From NCBI GenBank assembly GCA_021324035.1, contig JAJPJU010000186.1:1-23027 (forward strand): a stretch of DNA of 23,027 nt, read 5' to 3'. This document shows, piece after piece, positions 6,789-13,759 of the stretch (the stretch's first letter is position 1; each line of letters opens with the position of its first letter). Source of the DNA: Spartobacteria bacterium (GTDB lineage Bacteria > Verrucomicrobiota > Verrucomicrobiia > Chthoniobacterales > UBA10450). The translations under genes and the position numbers were made by a program. The notes under the pieces were generated by a model, which worked only from the letters and a program-made list of their open reading frames with translations, was not told the DNA's origin and did no database searches.

Positions 6789-7651
6789 GATTTTAATTTA
6801 GCAATCGCGCGGCTGAGATTTGCCAACCGGTATTTTACCTTCGCCGCATTGGTGAAGTTGGTCCGCACGCCCCACCAAATCCAGGCCAGGCCGCCGGGCA
6901 GATCGAGCTGGTGGCGAAGCTGAGCAAGCACTTCTCGATCGCCGTAAGCTTCGAGAAATGTTGTTGCAAACGGCAGCCATTGCCGGCTCGGCACAGTTCC
7001 AACCAAATCGAGGAGGAAAACGAGCAAGTCGTCCGCCTGTCGCGCTGCCGCCGAAAGCGCCTGGTCATGATAGATCTCGAAATCAATGAAGCGGGCGCGG
7101 TTGGTTTTCGCGTCGTAAATCACATTCGTAATGCTGGCGTCGCCGTGGGACCATCGCCCGCGAAATTCGTCGCTCCAGAATTCATGCGCGCGCCGGAACT
7201 CAGCGGCGGCCGCGCGCAGCATTTGCCTGGTAAGCGTACCACCGTTCAAATGTTCCCATAAGCTCTGGCCCGGCAATTTTTCAGCGATCACCACCCGCTT
7301 GCCCGATTCGTAAGCGCGGAAGCGGTCGCCATTCAGCATTTGGTAGCAGTCAACTTCCCATCGGCGCCATTCATCCAGCTTGCTCCAGAAACGAATCGGA
7401 ATACCGGCGACCCGAAAATAAAGATTGGTGAGGTCGGCCAACTGCTCGCTGTGCAAGTTGCGGCGTTTGACGACAACCGTGCGGGTGCCGCGCTTTCTCT
7501 CAGAGATTGAATTGATCGCGATTGCCTCAACCAGTCGTGAGGCAACGTCGGCCAACTTTTGCGGCACCAAATTGCTCACCAGCGAGGCGCCGTTTTCCAA
7601 AATTCCCATCTTCACCTTCGTCTTGGACAACTGTGATCGCACTCGCTTCAA
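6620..7651 (-). CDS. APH / LPS-kinase-like protein with a possible run-on C-terminus
   Basis: A 343-residue protein with protein-kinase-like fold motifs: an early basic strand (VVKRR, 60-64), the catalytic-loop equivalent SHGDASITNVIYD (168-180) and the metal-binding IDFE (189-192). This HGDxxxxN...DFE pattern fits aminoglycoside phosphotransferases and LPS core sugar kinases; the envelope genes around it make a sugar or lipid kinase plausible, and an antibiotic-resistance role unlikely. TTG 7651 is the longest start; ATG 7609 (MGILENG), preceded by AAGGTG, is an attractive alternative. Residues after about 288 are Arg/Ser/Pro-rich and lie antisense to the end of the HpnL-like gene. Just before them both other frames hold TAA stops, so a one-base indel may have removed the original stop. 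It is probably cotranscribed with the UPF0173 gene 30 bases upstream. Confidence 0.75.
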   Translation of the reverse strand: MKRVRSQLSKTKVKMGILENGASLVSNLVPQKLADVASRLVEAIAINSISERKRGTRTVVVKRRNLHSEQLADLTNLYFRVAGIPIRFWSKLDEWRRWEVDCYQMLNGDRFRAYESGKRVVIAEKLPGQSLWEHLNGGTLTRQMLRAAAAEFRRAHEFWSDEFRGRWSHGDASITNVIYDAKTNRARFIDFEIYHDQALSAAARQADDLLVFLLDLVGTVPSRQWLPFATTFLEAYGDREVLAQLRHQLDLPGGLAWIWWGVRTNFTNAAKVKYRLANLSRAIAKLKSHDATSGSRDRNKRRPSINCHVIRPGMPKPSSRTRAIKDKAKAASPGIPRRLPTRT

Positions 7652-7680
7652 AATTTTTTCGCGACCGACCTGTCTTCCGT

Positions 7681-8424
7681 TCAGATTGTAATCTTTTCGC
7701 CGACCTTCATCACGCGTAGTTCCGCTTTAGCGCCGGTTTTCTTCAGTTCGTCGCCGAATTGTTCCGGCGTGCCGGTCAACACCGGGAAGGTGGCGTAATG
7801 ATTTGGGATGGCGATTTTTGCGCCCACGACTTTCACGGCTTCGGCCGCGCGGATCGGCCCCATCGTGAAATGATCGCCGATGCAAACCAGCATGATGTCG
7901 ATTTTGTTGTGATCGGAAATGCGCGCCATGTCCGAAAAAAAATCGGTATCACCGGTATGATAAATCGTCGGGCCATTGCGCACGGAGATCACTGCCCCGG
8001 TCGCCATGCCCGCGGCAACCGGCGGAGAATTTTCGTCTTTGCGCACGGTGGAACCGTGCATGGCCGGGACAAAACAAACTTTCACTTCGCCGTCGAGCAA
8101 AGTGATTTGGCCGCCGATGTGTCCCGTTGTGTCCGCACCTGCCTGATTGCCCGGATATCCGAGAACGCTGACTACGGCTGCCGAAAGATCGACATTTGCC
8201 ACAAGCTTCGCGCCGGTTTTTTTCCCGATTTCGACCGAGTCACCAACGTGATCGCCATGCCCGTGGGTCAACACGATGAAATCGACAGATTTCAATTTAG
8301 CGATTTCTTCTTTGGCGTGTTCGAGCAGGGGATTGTTTAGCCAGGGATCGATAAGCAGAACTTTGTCGCGAGGGGTGACGATTTTATATCCGGATTGCCC
8401 ATACCAAGTCAGTTGTGTTGCCAT
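7681..8424 (-). CDS. UPF0173 metal-dependent hydrolase (metallo-beta-lactamase fold)
   Basis: A 247-residue cytoplasmic protein of the UPF0173 branch of the metallo-beta-lactamase superfamily. Metal-binding motifs are THGHGDH (53-59), a conserved MHGST histidine, YHTGDTDFF with its aspartate, and the closing NHYATFP histidine. The opening LTWYGQSGYKI and LLIDPWLNNP are typical of the family, and the length matches the usual 225-250. The substrate is unknown; members are generally annotated only as metal-dependent hydrolases. ATG 8424 gives the full conserved N-terminus, and there is no Shine-Dalgarno motif. The 111-base gap upstream, shared with the divergent glycosylase gene, holds a heptamer array. 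Confidence 0.92.
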   Translation of the reverse strand: MATQLTWYGQSGYKIVTPRDKVLLIDPWLNNPLLEHAKEEIAKLKSVDFIVLTHGHGDHVGDSVEIGKKTGAKLVANVDLSAAVVSVLGYPGNQAGADTTGHIGGQITLLDGEVKVCFVPAMHGSTVRKDENSPPVAAGMATGAVISVRNGPTIYHTGDTDFFSDMARISDHNKIDIMLVCIGDHFTMGPIRAAEAVKVVGAKIAIPNHYATFPVLTGTPEQFGDELKKTGAKAELRVMKVGEKITI

Positions 8425-8473
8425 TCTTTATCAAATCGAAAACTCCGATCACGGCGGACGTCTGAATTCGGCC

Positions 8474-8505
8474 TTGGATGTTGGAGGTTCGACGTTGGGC
8501 GTTTG
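8474..8505. repeat. Degenerate heptamer array in the UPF0173/glycosylase gap
   Basis: Four consecutive 7-base units from 8474 fit TTSGRNG (for example TTGGATG and TTGGAGG), equivalent in another phase to RNGTTNG from 8478. This is the same consensus as the array inside the heptosyltransferase gene at 14242. It resembles the short tandem heptamers (STRR) described in cyanobacteria in layout, not in sequence. Confidence 0.6.
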
Positions 8506-8535
8506 CTTTTTTCAATGGGGCGGTAAGATCCAGGT

Positions 8536-9171
8536 GTGGATCACGAAGAAGCCCATAAACATCTTGCTGCATCTGATCCTCGAATGGCCCAATTGATCGG
8601 CCGATCCCGCCGCTACAACCTAAAACCCGGCCGCGGTGTTCGCCCGTTCGACGCGCTCGCTGAGTCGATCGCTTACCAACAGTTGAGCGGAAAAGCCGCC
8701 GCCACGATTTGGAAGCGGGTTCGCGCGCTTTTTCCCGGGAAATATATCGATCCGGAGCTGGTTGTGAAAACGCCGGATAAAAAACTTCGCGCCGCCGGGT
8801 TGTCGCGCAGCAAAGTCGCCGCAATCAAGGATCTCGCGGCCAAGACAATCGACGGGACGGTGCCTTCCGCGCGCGTTCTCGCGAAGATGGCCGATGAGGA
8901 AATTATCGAACGGCTTATCGCTGTCCGTGGGATTGGGCGTTGGACTGTCGAGATGCTGCTTCTTTTCGATCTCGGCCGGCCGGATGTCTGGCCGGTGCAT
9001 GATTATGGTGTGCAGAAAGGCTTCGCCAAAGCGTTTGGACGGCGAAAGCTCCCGAAACCAAAACAGTTGATGAAACTCGGAGAGAAATTCCGGCCGCATC
9101 GTTCGGCTGCGGCGTGGTATTTCTGGCGAGCGCTGGATGCGCCGGAGAAAACGAACCGGTTCGACGAATAA
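8536..9171 (+). CDS. AlkA-type DNA-3-methyladenine glycosylase
   Basis: A 211-residue helix-hairpin-helix GPD glycosylase that removes alkylated purines in base excision repair. The HhH is seen at RGIGRWTVEMLLLFDLG (131-147), followed by VWPVHDYG, whose Asp156 is the expected catalytic residue. The early SIAYQQLSGKAAATIW block (44-59) is also typical of the AlkA / Mag1-like short form. There is no N-terminal AlkA beta domain and no Ada fusion, so this is a minimal single-domain enzyme, and no C-terminal iron-sulfur cysteines are present, arguing against MutY or Nth. The start is GTG 8536, with GTG 8534 out of frame. It is divergent from the UPF0173 gene. Confidence 0.9.
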   Translation: MDHEEAHKHLAASDPRMAQLIGRSRRYNLKPGRGVRPFDALAESIAYQQLSGKAAATIWKRVRALFPGKYIDPELVVKTPDKKLRAAGLSRSKVAAIKDLAAKTIDGTVPSARVLAKMADEEIIERLIAVRGIGRWTVEMLLLFDLGRPDVWPVHDYGVQKGFAKAFGRRKLPKPKQLMKLGEKFRPHRSAAAWYFWRALDAPEKTNRFDE

Positions 9172-9221
9172 ACGCCAGCGCGATTGACTTTGCCGTCGCC
9201 GGTTAATAAAACCCGGGGATT

Positions 9222-10121
9222 ATGGCGACTATCCACGTTAATCGGGGCGCAACGAGTTTGGGCGCATTTCCGGAGGAACAAGTTCGCGAGAGCATCCGAG
9301 CAGGGCGATTTTTGCCGAGCGATCTCGGGTGGAAAGAAGGAATGGCGAGTTGGCAGCCGCTTTCTCAGTTTGCAGAATTCGCTGCCGATTTTCCGGCGGG
9401 AACGCCCGCTCCGCCCGCGCCGCCACCCCAAGCAGCCGGTGCAGCGCCGGCTTCTGCTGTTGTGGCGACAACGCCGGCCGCGCCCCGAAGCGGATTGCCC
9501 TGGGATGAACGGCAAAGCAAAGGATTGGTCAGCGCATTTATCGAGACGTTGCAAATCGTTCTCACCCGGCCGGCTGAAGCGTTCACCGCAATGCGACGCG
9601 AAGGCGGGTTGGCCGAGCCGCTTCTCTACGCGGTAATCGGCGGCAGCATCGGCGGAATCGTTTCATTTTTATTTTCGCTGGGCCTGCAGTCGATCGGGTT
9701 TTTGGGCAGCCGTAATCACAATGCCTTCGCAATGATGGCAGGAATCGGGGCCGGATCGATCGCGATTATTATTTTGCTGCCGCTGTTTATTGTTATCGGC
9801 ATGTTTATCGCCAGCGCCGTCATCCACGTCTGCTTGATGATTGTCGGCGGAGCGAAACAAAGTTTTGAAACCACATTTCGTGTGGTCGCCTTCACCCATG
9901 GTTCGACCGGGCCGTTGCAAATGATTCCGGTTTGCGGCGGAATGATCGCGGCGGTTTGGGCGTTGGTGGTTTACTGCATTGGTCTCGCCCGGGCCCATGA
10001 GATCGAGACGGGTCGGGCGGTTATGGCGGTTTTGCTTCCGCTCGTTGTTTGCTGCGGAGGTGGAATTCTGATCGCGATCATGTTCGGCGCGCTTGGCGCG
10101 TGGAGCGGATCGCAACATTGA
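9222..10121 (+). CDS. GYF_2 (DUF4339) and Yip1 domain membrane protein
   Basis: A 299-residue protein with two parts. Residues 1-50 form a GYF_2/DUF4339 domain (strand IHVNRGATSLGAF, helix, then DLGWKEGMASWQPLSQF), a small module thought to bind proline-rich peptides. A Pro/Ala-rich linker (about 60-90) follows. Residues from about 110 to the end hold a Yip1-type domain with several transmembrane helices, opening with the usual LTRPAEAFTAMRREGGLAEPLLYAV. No enzyme motifs are seen. This architecture is frequent in Verrucomicrobiota and Planctomycetota and is functionally uncharacterised. The ATG at 9222 is preceded by GGGG but not a real Shine-Dalgarno motif. The DUF2752 gene follows at once and the two are probably cotranscribed. 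Confidence 0.85.
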   Translation: MATIHVNRGATSLGAFPEEQVRESIRAGRFLPSDLGWKEGMASWQPLSQFAEFAADFPAGTPAPPAPPPQAAGAAPASAVVATTPAAPRSGLPWDERQSKGLVSAFIETLQIVLTRPAEAFTAMRREGGLAEPLLYAVIGGSIGGIVSFLFSLGLQSIGFLGSRNHNAFAMMAGIGAGSIAIIILLPLFIVIGMFIASAVIHVCLMIVGGAKQSFETTFRVVAFTHGSTGPLQMIPVCGGMIAAVWALVVYCIGLARAHEIETGRAVMAVLLPLVVCCGGGILIAIMFGALGAWSGSQH

Positions 10122-10131
10122 TCATTTTGCG

Positions 10132-10557
10132 GTGCAAATTCGGACGCGGCCGCTCGAACCCGGCGAAATCAATCACGAATTGATCTGGCTCGCGGTTTCA
10201 GTCACGTCCATCGGTTTGGCCGCGATCTGGCTCGGAATCGGTCTCCCTTGGCCGCGTTGCGCCTTTCACGATCTCACCGGACATCCATGTCTCACGTGCG
10301 GCATGACTCGATCGGCGATCCGTTTCTTTCACGGCGATTTCATCGGCGCTCTGCGCTGGAATCCTTTGATTTTTTTGGGTCTGTGCGCGGTGACAATCTT
10401 TGATGTCTACGCGATTGCGGTTTTGACGAGGCTGACCCCGCGGCTCCGGTTACTTCCATTCCGCTCCGGCGAGAAAAAATTTTTCCGGATTCTGGTGATT
10501 GTGCTGTTGATGGCGAACTGGATTTATCTTTTGTCGCGGCCGCCCGGCTTTTTTTGA
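10132..10557 (+). CDS. DUF2752 membrane protein
   Basis: A small membrane protein of about 141 residues with the DUF2752 signature: CAFHDLTGHPCLTCGMTRSAIRF with three cysteines, then GDFIGALRWNPLIF. Two or three hydrophobic helices flank it. The family has no known function; the invariant CPxCGMTR-like segment suggests a metal or redox site, which is inference. GTG 10132 is preferred because the longer TTG 10093 form only adds residues read out of frame from the end of the Yip1 gene. It is commonly found beside GYF_2/Yip1 proteins, as here. Its 3' end overlaps the convergent pseudouridine synthase gene by 34 bases. Confidence 0.82.
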   Translation: MQIRTRPLEPGEINHELIWLAVSVTSIGLAAIWLGIGLPWPRCAFHDLTGHPCLTCGMTRSAIRFFHGDFIGALRWNPLIFLGLCAVTIFDVYAIAVLTRLTPRLRLLPFRSGEKKFFRILVIVLLMANWIYLLSRPPGFF

Positions 10558-11243
10558 GTTCGTTTTAAGGCCGCGAGCTCCCCCTTGGTCAACATCCGCC
10601 ATGCACCGCGCGGCAGATCGCTCAATCGTAAAGTTCCGACGCGGACCCGGACCAGATGTTTCACTTCATAACCCACAGCATAAAACATTCGGCGGATTTG
10701 TTGATTGAGACCCTGACCCAGCACAACGCGCAAGCGTGTCGCCCCGATTGAATGCAATCGTGAAATGCGCGCGCGTTTTCCATCGAGGGTGATTCCTCGC
10801 AACAATTTCTCGGTGAACGCGCTGTCCCACGGTCGGTCGAGGGTAACTTCGTACTCCTTTTCAATCTGGTGACGCGGATGGGTCAACTGCTGGGCAAGAT
10901 CGCCATCGTTTGTCAGCAACAGCAGGCCTTCGCTTTGCGCGTCCAGCCGTCCAATGTTGAACAGACGAGGGAATCGCGTCGGCAAAAGATCGAAAATCGT
11001 GTCCCGCGCGTTCGGGTCGCTTCGGGTCGACACAAAGCCGGCCGGCTTGTGCATCGCGATCGTTAACGGCGCCTCGACCTGCACGAGTTTGCCATCGACT
11101 TTGACGTGATCGCGCTCGGTCGGCTGCGTGCTGAAATCGGTACAAACGCGGCCGTTAATCGTCACTCGTCCGTCGGCGATGAGTTCGTCACATTTGCGCC
11201 GGGACGCAATCCCGGCGGCGGCCAGAAATCGATTCAGCCTCAT
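10524..11243 (-). CDS. RsuA/RluB-type pseudouridine synthase
   Basis: A 239-residue RNA-modifying enzyme. Residues 1-48 are an S4 RNA-binding domain (MRLNRFLAAAGIASRRKCDE and GRVTINGRV), followed by the RsuA/RluB/RluE/RluF catalytic domain with the motif GRLDAQSEGLLLLTNDG; Asp101 is the catalytic residue. Further family blocks are KPAGFVSTRSDP and GLNQQIRRMFYAVGYEV. The family modifies a uridine in 16S (RsuA) or 23S rRNA (RluB/E/F); the S4 domain and length favour RluB or RsuA, and the exact target cannot be decided. The basic C-terminal tail (KRTQKKPGGRDKR) overlaps the DUF2752 gene on the other strand. It lies downstream of the small basic protein gene, with an inverted octamer array between them. 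Confidence 0.92.
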   Translation of the reverse strand: MRLNRFLAAAGIASRRKCDELIADGRVTINGRVCTDFSTQPTERDHVKVDGKLVQVEAPLTIAMHKPAGFVSTRSDPNARDTIFDLLPTRFPRLFNIGRLDAQSEGLLLLTNDGDLAQQLTHPRHQIEKEYEVTLDRPWDSAFTEKLLRGITLDGKRARISRLHSIGATRLRVVLGQGLNQQIRRMFYAVGYEVKHLVRVRVGTLRLSDLPRGAWRMLTKGELAALKRTQKKPGGRDKR

Positions 11244-11251
11244 GGCTGAAT

Positions 11252-11336
11252 CGGTTGAGTGGTTGAGTGGTTTAGAAGTTTAGAGGACACGAGTGGTTTT
11301 TCGTCTCAACCACTCAACATCTCAACTACTCAACAA
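11252..11336. repeat. Inverted pair of octamer arrays
   Basis: Four consecutive 8-base units fit NRGTTKAG at 11252-11283 (for example TGGTTGAG). After a 21-base spacer, four units fit CTCAACNN at 11305-11336. The second array is the reverse complement of the first in consensus, and the arms match at about 23 of 32 positions, so the RNA could fold into a long imperfect hairpin. It fills the 97-base gap between the small basic protein and pseudouridine synthase genes. Confidence 0.7.
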
Positions 11337-11340
11337 TCTT

Positions 11341-11496
11341 CTAGGCGTCCGGCTTTGTCTTGGGGAGGCCGATGACTTTGCGGCCGTCTTTCCATTGGCC
11401 GCGCTTCTTCAGAAGCTCGACCCGCTCGAAACGCTTCAGGACGTTGCGTTTAGCGACGATCGTGCTGGCTCCTTTAAGGCTGCGATGCTGCGACAT
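11341..11496 (-). CDS. Small basic protein of the Chlamydiae-Verrucomicrobia-Planctomycetes type
   Basis: A 51-residue gene, short enough to be missed by length cut-offs. It starts MSQHRSLKG, contains KRNVLKRFERVELLKKR and RKVIGLPKTKP, and is strongly basic. This order (N-terminal MS..RSLK, central RNVL.R.ER, then W.....GLPK) matches the 'small basic protein' family (TIGR04137) that I recall as confined to Planctomycetes, Verrucomicrobia and Chlamydiae. The function is unknown; size and charge suggest RNA or ribosome contact, which is inference. The plus-strand frame 11293-11610 across it is a shadow. It sits 65 bases downstream of the GT39 gene on the same strand and is followed after 4 bases by the octamer arrays. 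No Shine-Dalgarno motif precedes the ATG. Confidence 0.85.
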   Translation of the reverse strand: MSQHRSLKGASTIVAKRNVLKRFERVELLKKRGQWKDGRKVIGLPKTKPDA

Positions 11497-11561
11497 AAAT
11501 CGGAAATGAGCGCCCAAACTAGCGCGAAGTTGGCGCTTTTCAAACGCCGGTTGGCCGAAAA

Positions 11562-13337
11562 TTACAATTGGTTCGTCAGAACGACTTGCGCCCCGGAGGT
11601 GGCTACCTGATGATAAATGTGAAAGCGATCCGTCAAAAGCTGCTGCCAGTGGGGGATGCGATCTTGTTTTATGATCAAATAGATGCCCTCCGGATCGCTC
11701 CAGCGACGCAAAATCGCATCTTCGCTGACCGAAACGTCGTTGCCGCCGGGGATGCGCATTTCATCGTTGCGCGGCTGATTCACGAGATAGAACCTGCGGT
11801 GCAAATAGAAAACGAGACTGCTCGCATCGTCCAGATCGCCTTCGTAAACGACAACGTCCGATTTGGTCAGCCGGCCCTCCAAATCCCGGGCCGCAGCAGC
11901 CAGCGAAAATTGCGGGGACATTCGCGCGACTCCATCCGCCAGAGCCAATGCAATTGGGACCATCGCAATCGCCAACACGGTGAGACAAAGTCGTGGTCGA
12001 TTTTTGATCGCAAAATAAGTCGCGATGGCAGCCCCGATAATCAGCGAAACCGAAATGATTTCGACCATGCGCCGCAAATCCGGCCAGGCGGAGGGCGGCA
12101 GCATCTTTATTGCGTCCCACGCAGTCCAGCTGTTCGGGATCTCGGTGGTTGGTCCAAATTGCGGCTGCGTCCGGGCGATTACTCCGGTCACGATGCCGAT
12201 GATTCCGAGCGCGGTGACACCGCCTAACTGCCATCGATTTGAAAATCTTTCCCAGGCAGTCGCGGCGAAGATCGCGAACGCGCTCCACATGCTCATGGAA
12301 TAATAATCCTGACGTTGCCCGATCAGAAGCAGCGGCAAAAAGACGACAGCCATCCAAGTCAGCGGCAACGCCTCGCCAAATGCGAGCTCGTGCGGCCGGA
12401 TTACTTTTCGCCATGCAACGATTGCTGCCGGCACAATGGCAATCGACCATGGAAACCACCATATGAGGTGCATCCAGATAAACTGGAATCGCGGAACGCC
12501 ATTATCGCTCCCGGCCATGTGCGAAAATGATCGAAGGTGCCCAAGCCATTCGACCGTGATGAGCTGGCGCAGGAAACCGGGAAAATGTAATTCGGTCACG
12601 ACATACCAGGGCGCGACCAGGACAACGAAAATCAACAGGTAGGCCCAATGGAACAGGCGGGAGAAGCGGATTCGCGCTTCACGGAAAAACACCGAGAGGA
12701 AGATGAAAATCGCCAACGGATATACCACCCCGAGCAAACTTTTTGTCAGGCAAGCCAGCGCGCAACAAATCCAAAAGCCTAAAAACCACCAACCGCGGCC
12801 AGGCCGCCGCTGGTAACCAATAATTCCGCACAAAACCGCGCCGTTCACGAACGCGCTAAACAGCGGCTCGGGCATGAGAACCCGCCCGAGAACTGCAGTG
12901 CCGCAACAGCAAAGATAAATCAGGCCCGCGAAAAAACCTCGCCGGTAATCCGAAAGTCTTTCCGCGATTAAAAATGTCAGCGCGACCGATGCAATCATCG
13001 CCAATGCGATCGGCAAACGCGCAGCGGCGGCAGTGATGCCGAACATTTTGAACGACGCAATAATCAGCCAGTAAACCAGCGGCGGTTTCGGTAATCTGGG
13101 TAAACCATCATTGGTTGGCCAAAGAAGTTGATGAGATTCGATCATCTCCCGGGCAGCGCCGGCATATTGTCCTTCGGTGTGATTGTAGAGATCGCTCCAA
13201 CCGATCGTCGCCAGATGCACCAGCGCAGCGAGCGCAATCAGGCAACCAAACAGAAAATGGCGGACCGGAGGCGGGCTCAACGCCGGTGGATCGATCAGCG
13301 CGGTTTCGATTGTGAACGTCCGAGCTTCTGCCGTCAT
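11562..13337 (-). CDS. ArnT-like GT39 family glycosyltransferase
   Basis: A 591-residue inner-membrane glycosyltransferase of the ArnT/PMT fold. Such enzymes use a polyprenyl-phosphate sugar donor and act on the periplasmic side, in ArnT on lipid A phosphates. The first periplasmic loop carries the acidic pattern YNHTEGQYAGAAREM, the counterpart of the catalytic DE.RYA..REM loop, followed by LPRLPKPPLVYWL. About a dozen transmembrane segments follow, then a soluble C-terminal domain from around residue 470. The frame is open to 13433, but ATG 13337 is clearly right: it overlaps the thioesterase stop as ATGA and gives the normal N-terminus. With the upstream LpxL-WaaF fusion it points to lipid A or core decoration. 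The sugar and acceptor are unknown. Confidence 0.88.
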   Translation of the reverse strand: MTAEARTFTIETALIDPPALSPPPVRHFLFGCLIALAALVHLATIGWSDLYNHTEGQYAGAAREMIESHQLLWPTNDGLPRLPKPPLVYWLIIASFKMFGITAAAARLPIALAMIASVALTFLIAERLSDYRRGFFAGLIYLCCCGTAVLGRVLMPEPLFSAFVNGAVLCGIIGYQRRPGRGWWFLGFWICCALACLTKSLLGVVYPLAIFIFLSVFFREARIRFSRLFHWAYLLIFVVLVAPWYVVTELHFPGFLRQLITVEWLGHLRSFSHMAGSDNGVPRFQFIWMHLIWWFPWSIAIVPAAIVAWRKVIRPHELAFGEALPLTWMAVVFLPLLLIGQRQDYYSMSMWSAFAIFAATAWERFSNRWQLGGVTALGIIGIVTGVIARTQPQFGPTTEIPNSWTAWDAIKMLPPSAWPDLRRMVEIISVSLIIGAAIATYFAIKNRPRLCLTVLAIAMVPIALALADGVARMSPQFSLAAAARDLEGRLTKSDVVVYEGDLDDASSLVFYLHRRFYLVNQPRNDEMRIPGGNDVSVSEDAILRRWSDPEGIYLIIKQDRIPHWQQLLTDRFHIYHQVATSGAQVVLTNQL

Positions 13338-13759
13338 TTCTTGTCGTCGCCGTCGCGATATTTTTCCCAGCCTTCCGGCAACGGAAGTAATTTTGCCGCC
13401 GGCATCTCGATCAATGCCATCATCTGCCGGCAATCGGCGATGACCACGTTATCGCTCGATCGTGTGATCTGAAATGCGCACCAGAATCGCGCGCGTTGTA
13501 AATCATCGAGCCAGCCTTCAATCACCAGACGGTCGCCGAGTTTCGCCGCGCGCCGGTAATTAATCTCGGTGCGAGCCACCACCGGATATCGTTGAGTTTG
13601 AGTCATCTCGGCCAGAGGAAGTCCAAGCGCTTCCGCCAGCGACGTGCGCGCGATTTCGATGAAGCGCAGATAGGCAATGTTCGAAACCACGCCACCGCAA
13701 TCGGTGTCGAAGAACATCACCTGCACTTCGGTGCGAATCCGTGGCTCTTTGGAATTCAT
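13334..13759 (-). CDS. YbgC/FadM-type hotdog acyl-CoA thioesterase
   Basis: A 141-residue single hotdog-fold thioesterase. The 4HBT catalytic segment MFFDTDCGGVVSNIAYLRFIEIAR (15-38) has the expected acidic residue Asp18 in the DTDxGGVV motif. The substrate would be an acyl-CoA or acyl-ACP thioester. Both ends overlap neighbours by 4 bases (start 13757-13759 with the LpxL-WaaF stop; stop 13334-13336 with the GT39 start), a strong sign of translational coupling in one operon. Placement between a lipid A acyltransferase and a lipid A-type glycosyltransferase suggests a role in handling acyl chains for the envelope, though YbgC homologs are usually found with Tol-Pal, which is absent here. Confidence 0.9.
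   Translation of the reverse strand: MNSKEPRIRTEVQVMFFDTDCGGVVSNIAYLRFIEIARTSLAEALGLPLAEMTQTQRYPVVARTEINYRRAAKLGDRLVIEGWLDDLQRARFWCAFQITRSSDNVVIADCRQMMALIEMPAAKLLPLPEGWEKYRDGDDKK

Noticed and set aside
10539..10555. Terminator-like GCCG-CC-CGGC hairpin followed by seven T at the end of the DUF2752 gene
   Set aside because: The stem is only 4 bp with a 2-base loop and it lies inside two coding regions; too weak to call.
11293..11610. Plus-strand frame of 105 codons
   Set aside because: It reads antisense through the octamer arrays and the small basic protein gene, with no family pattern.
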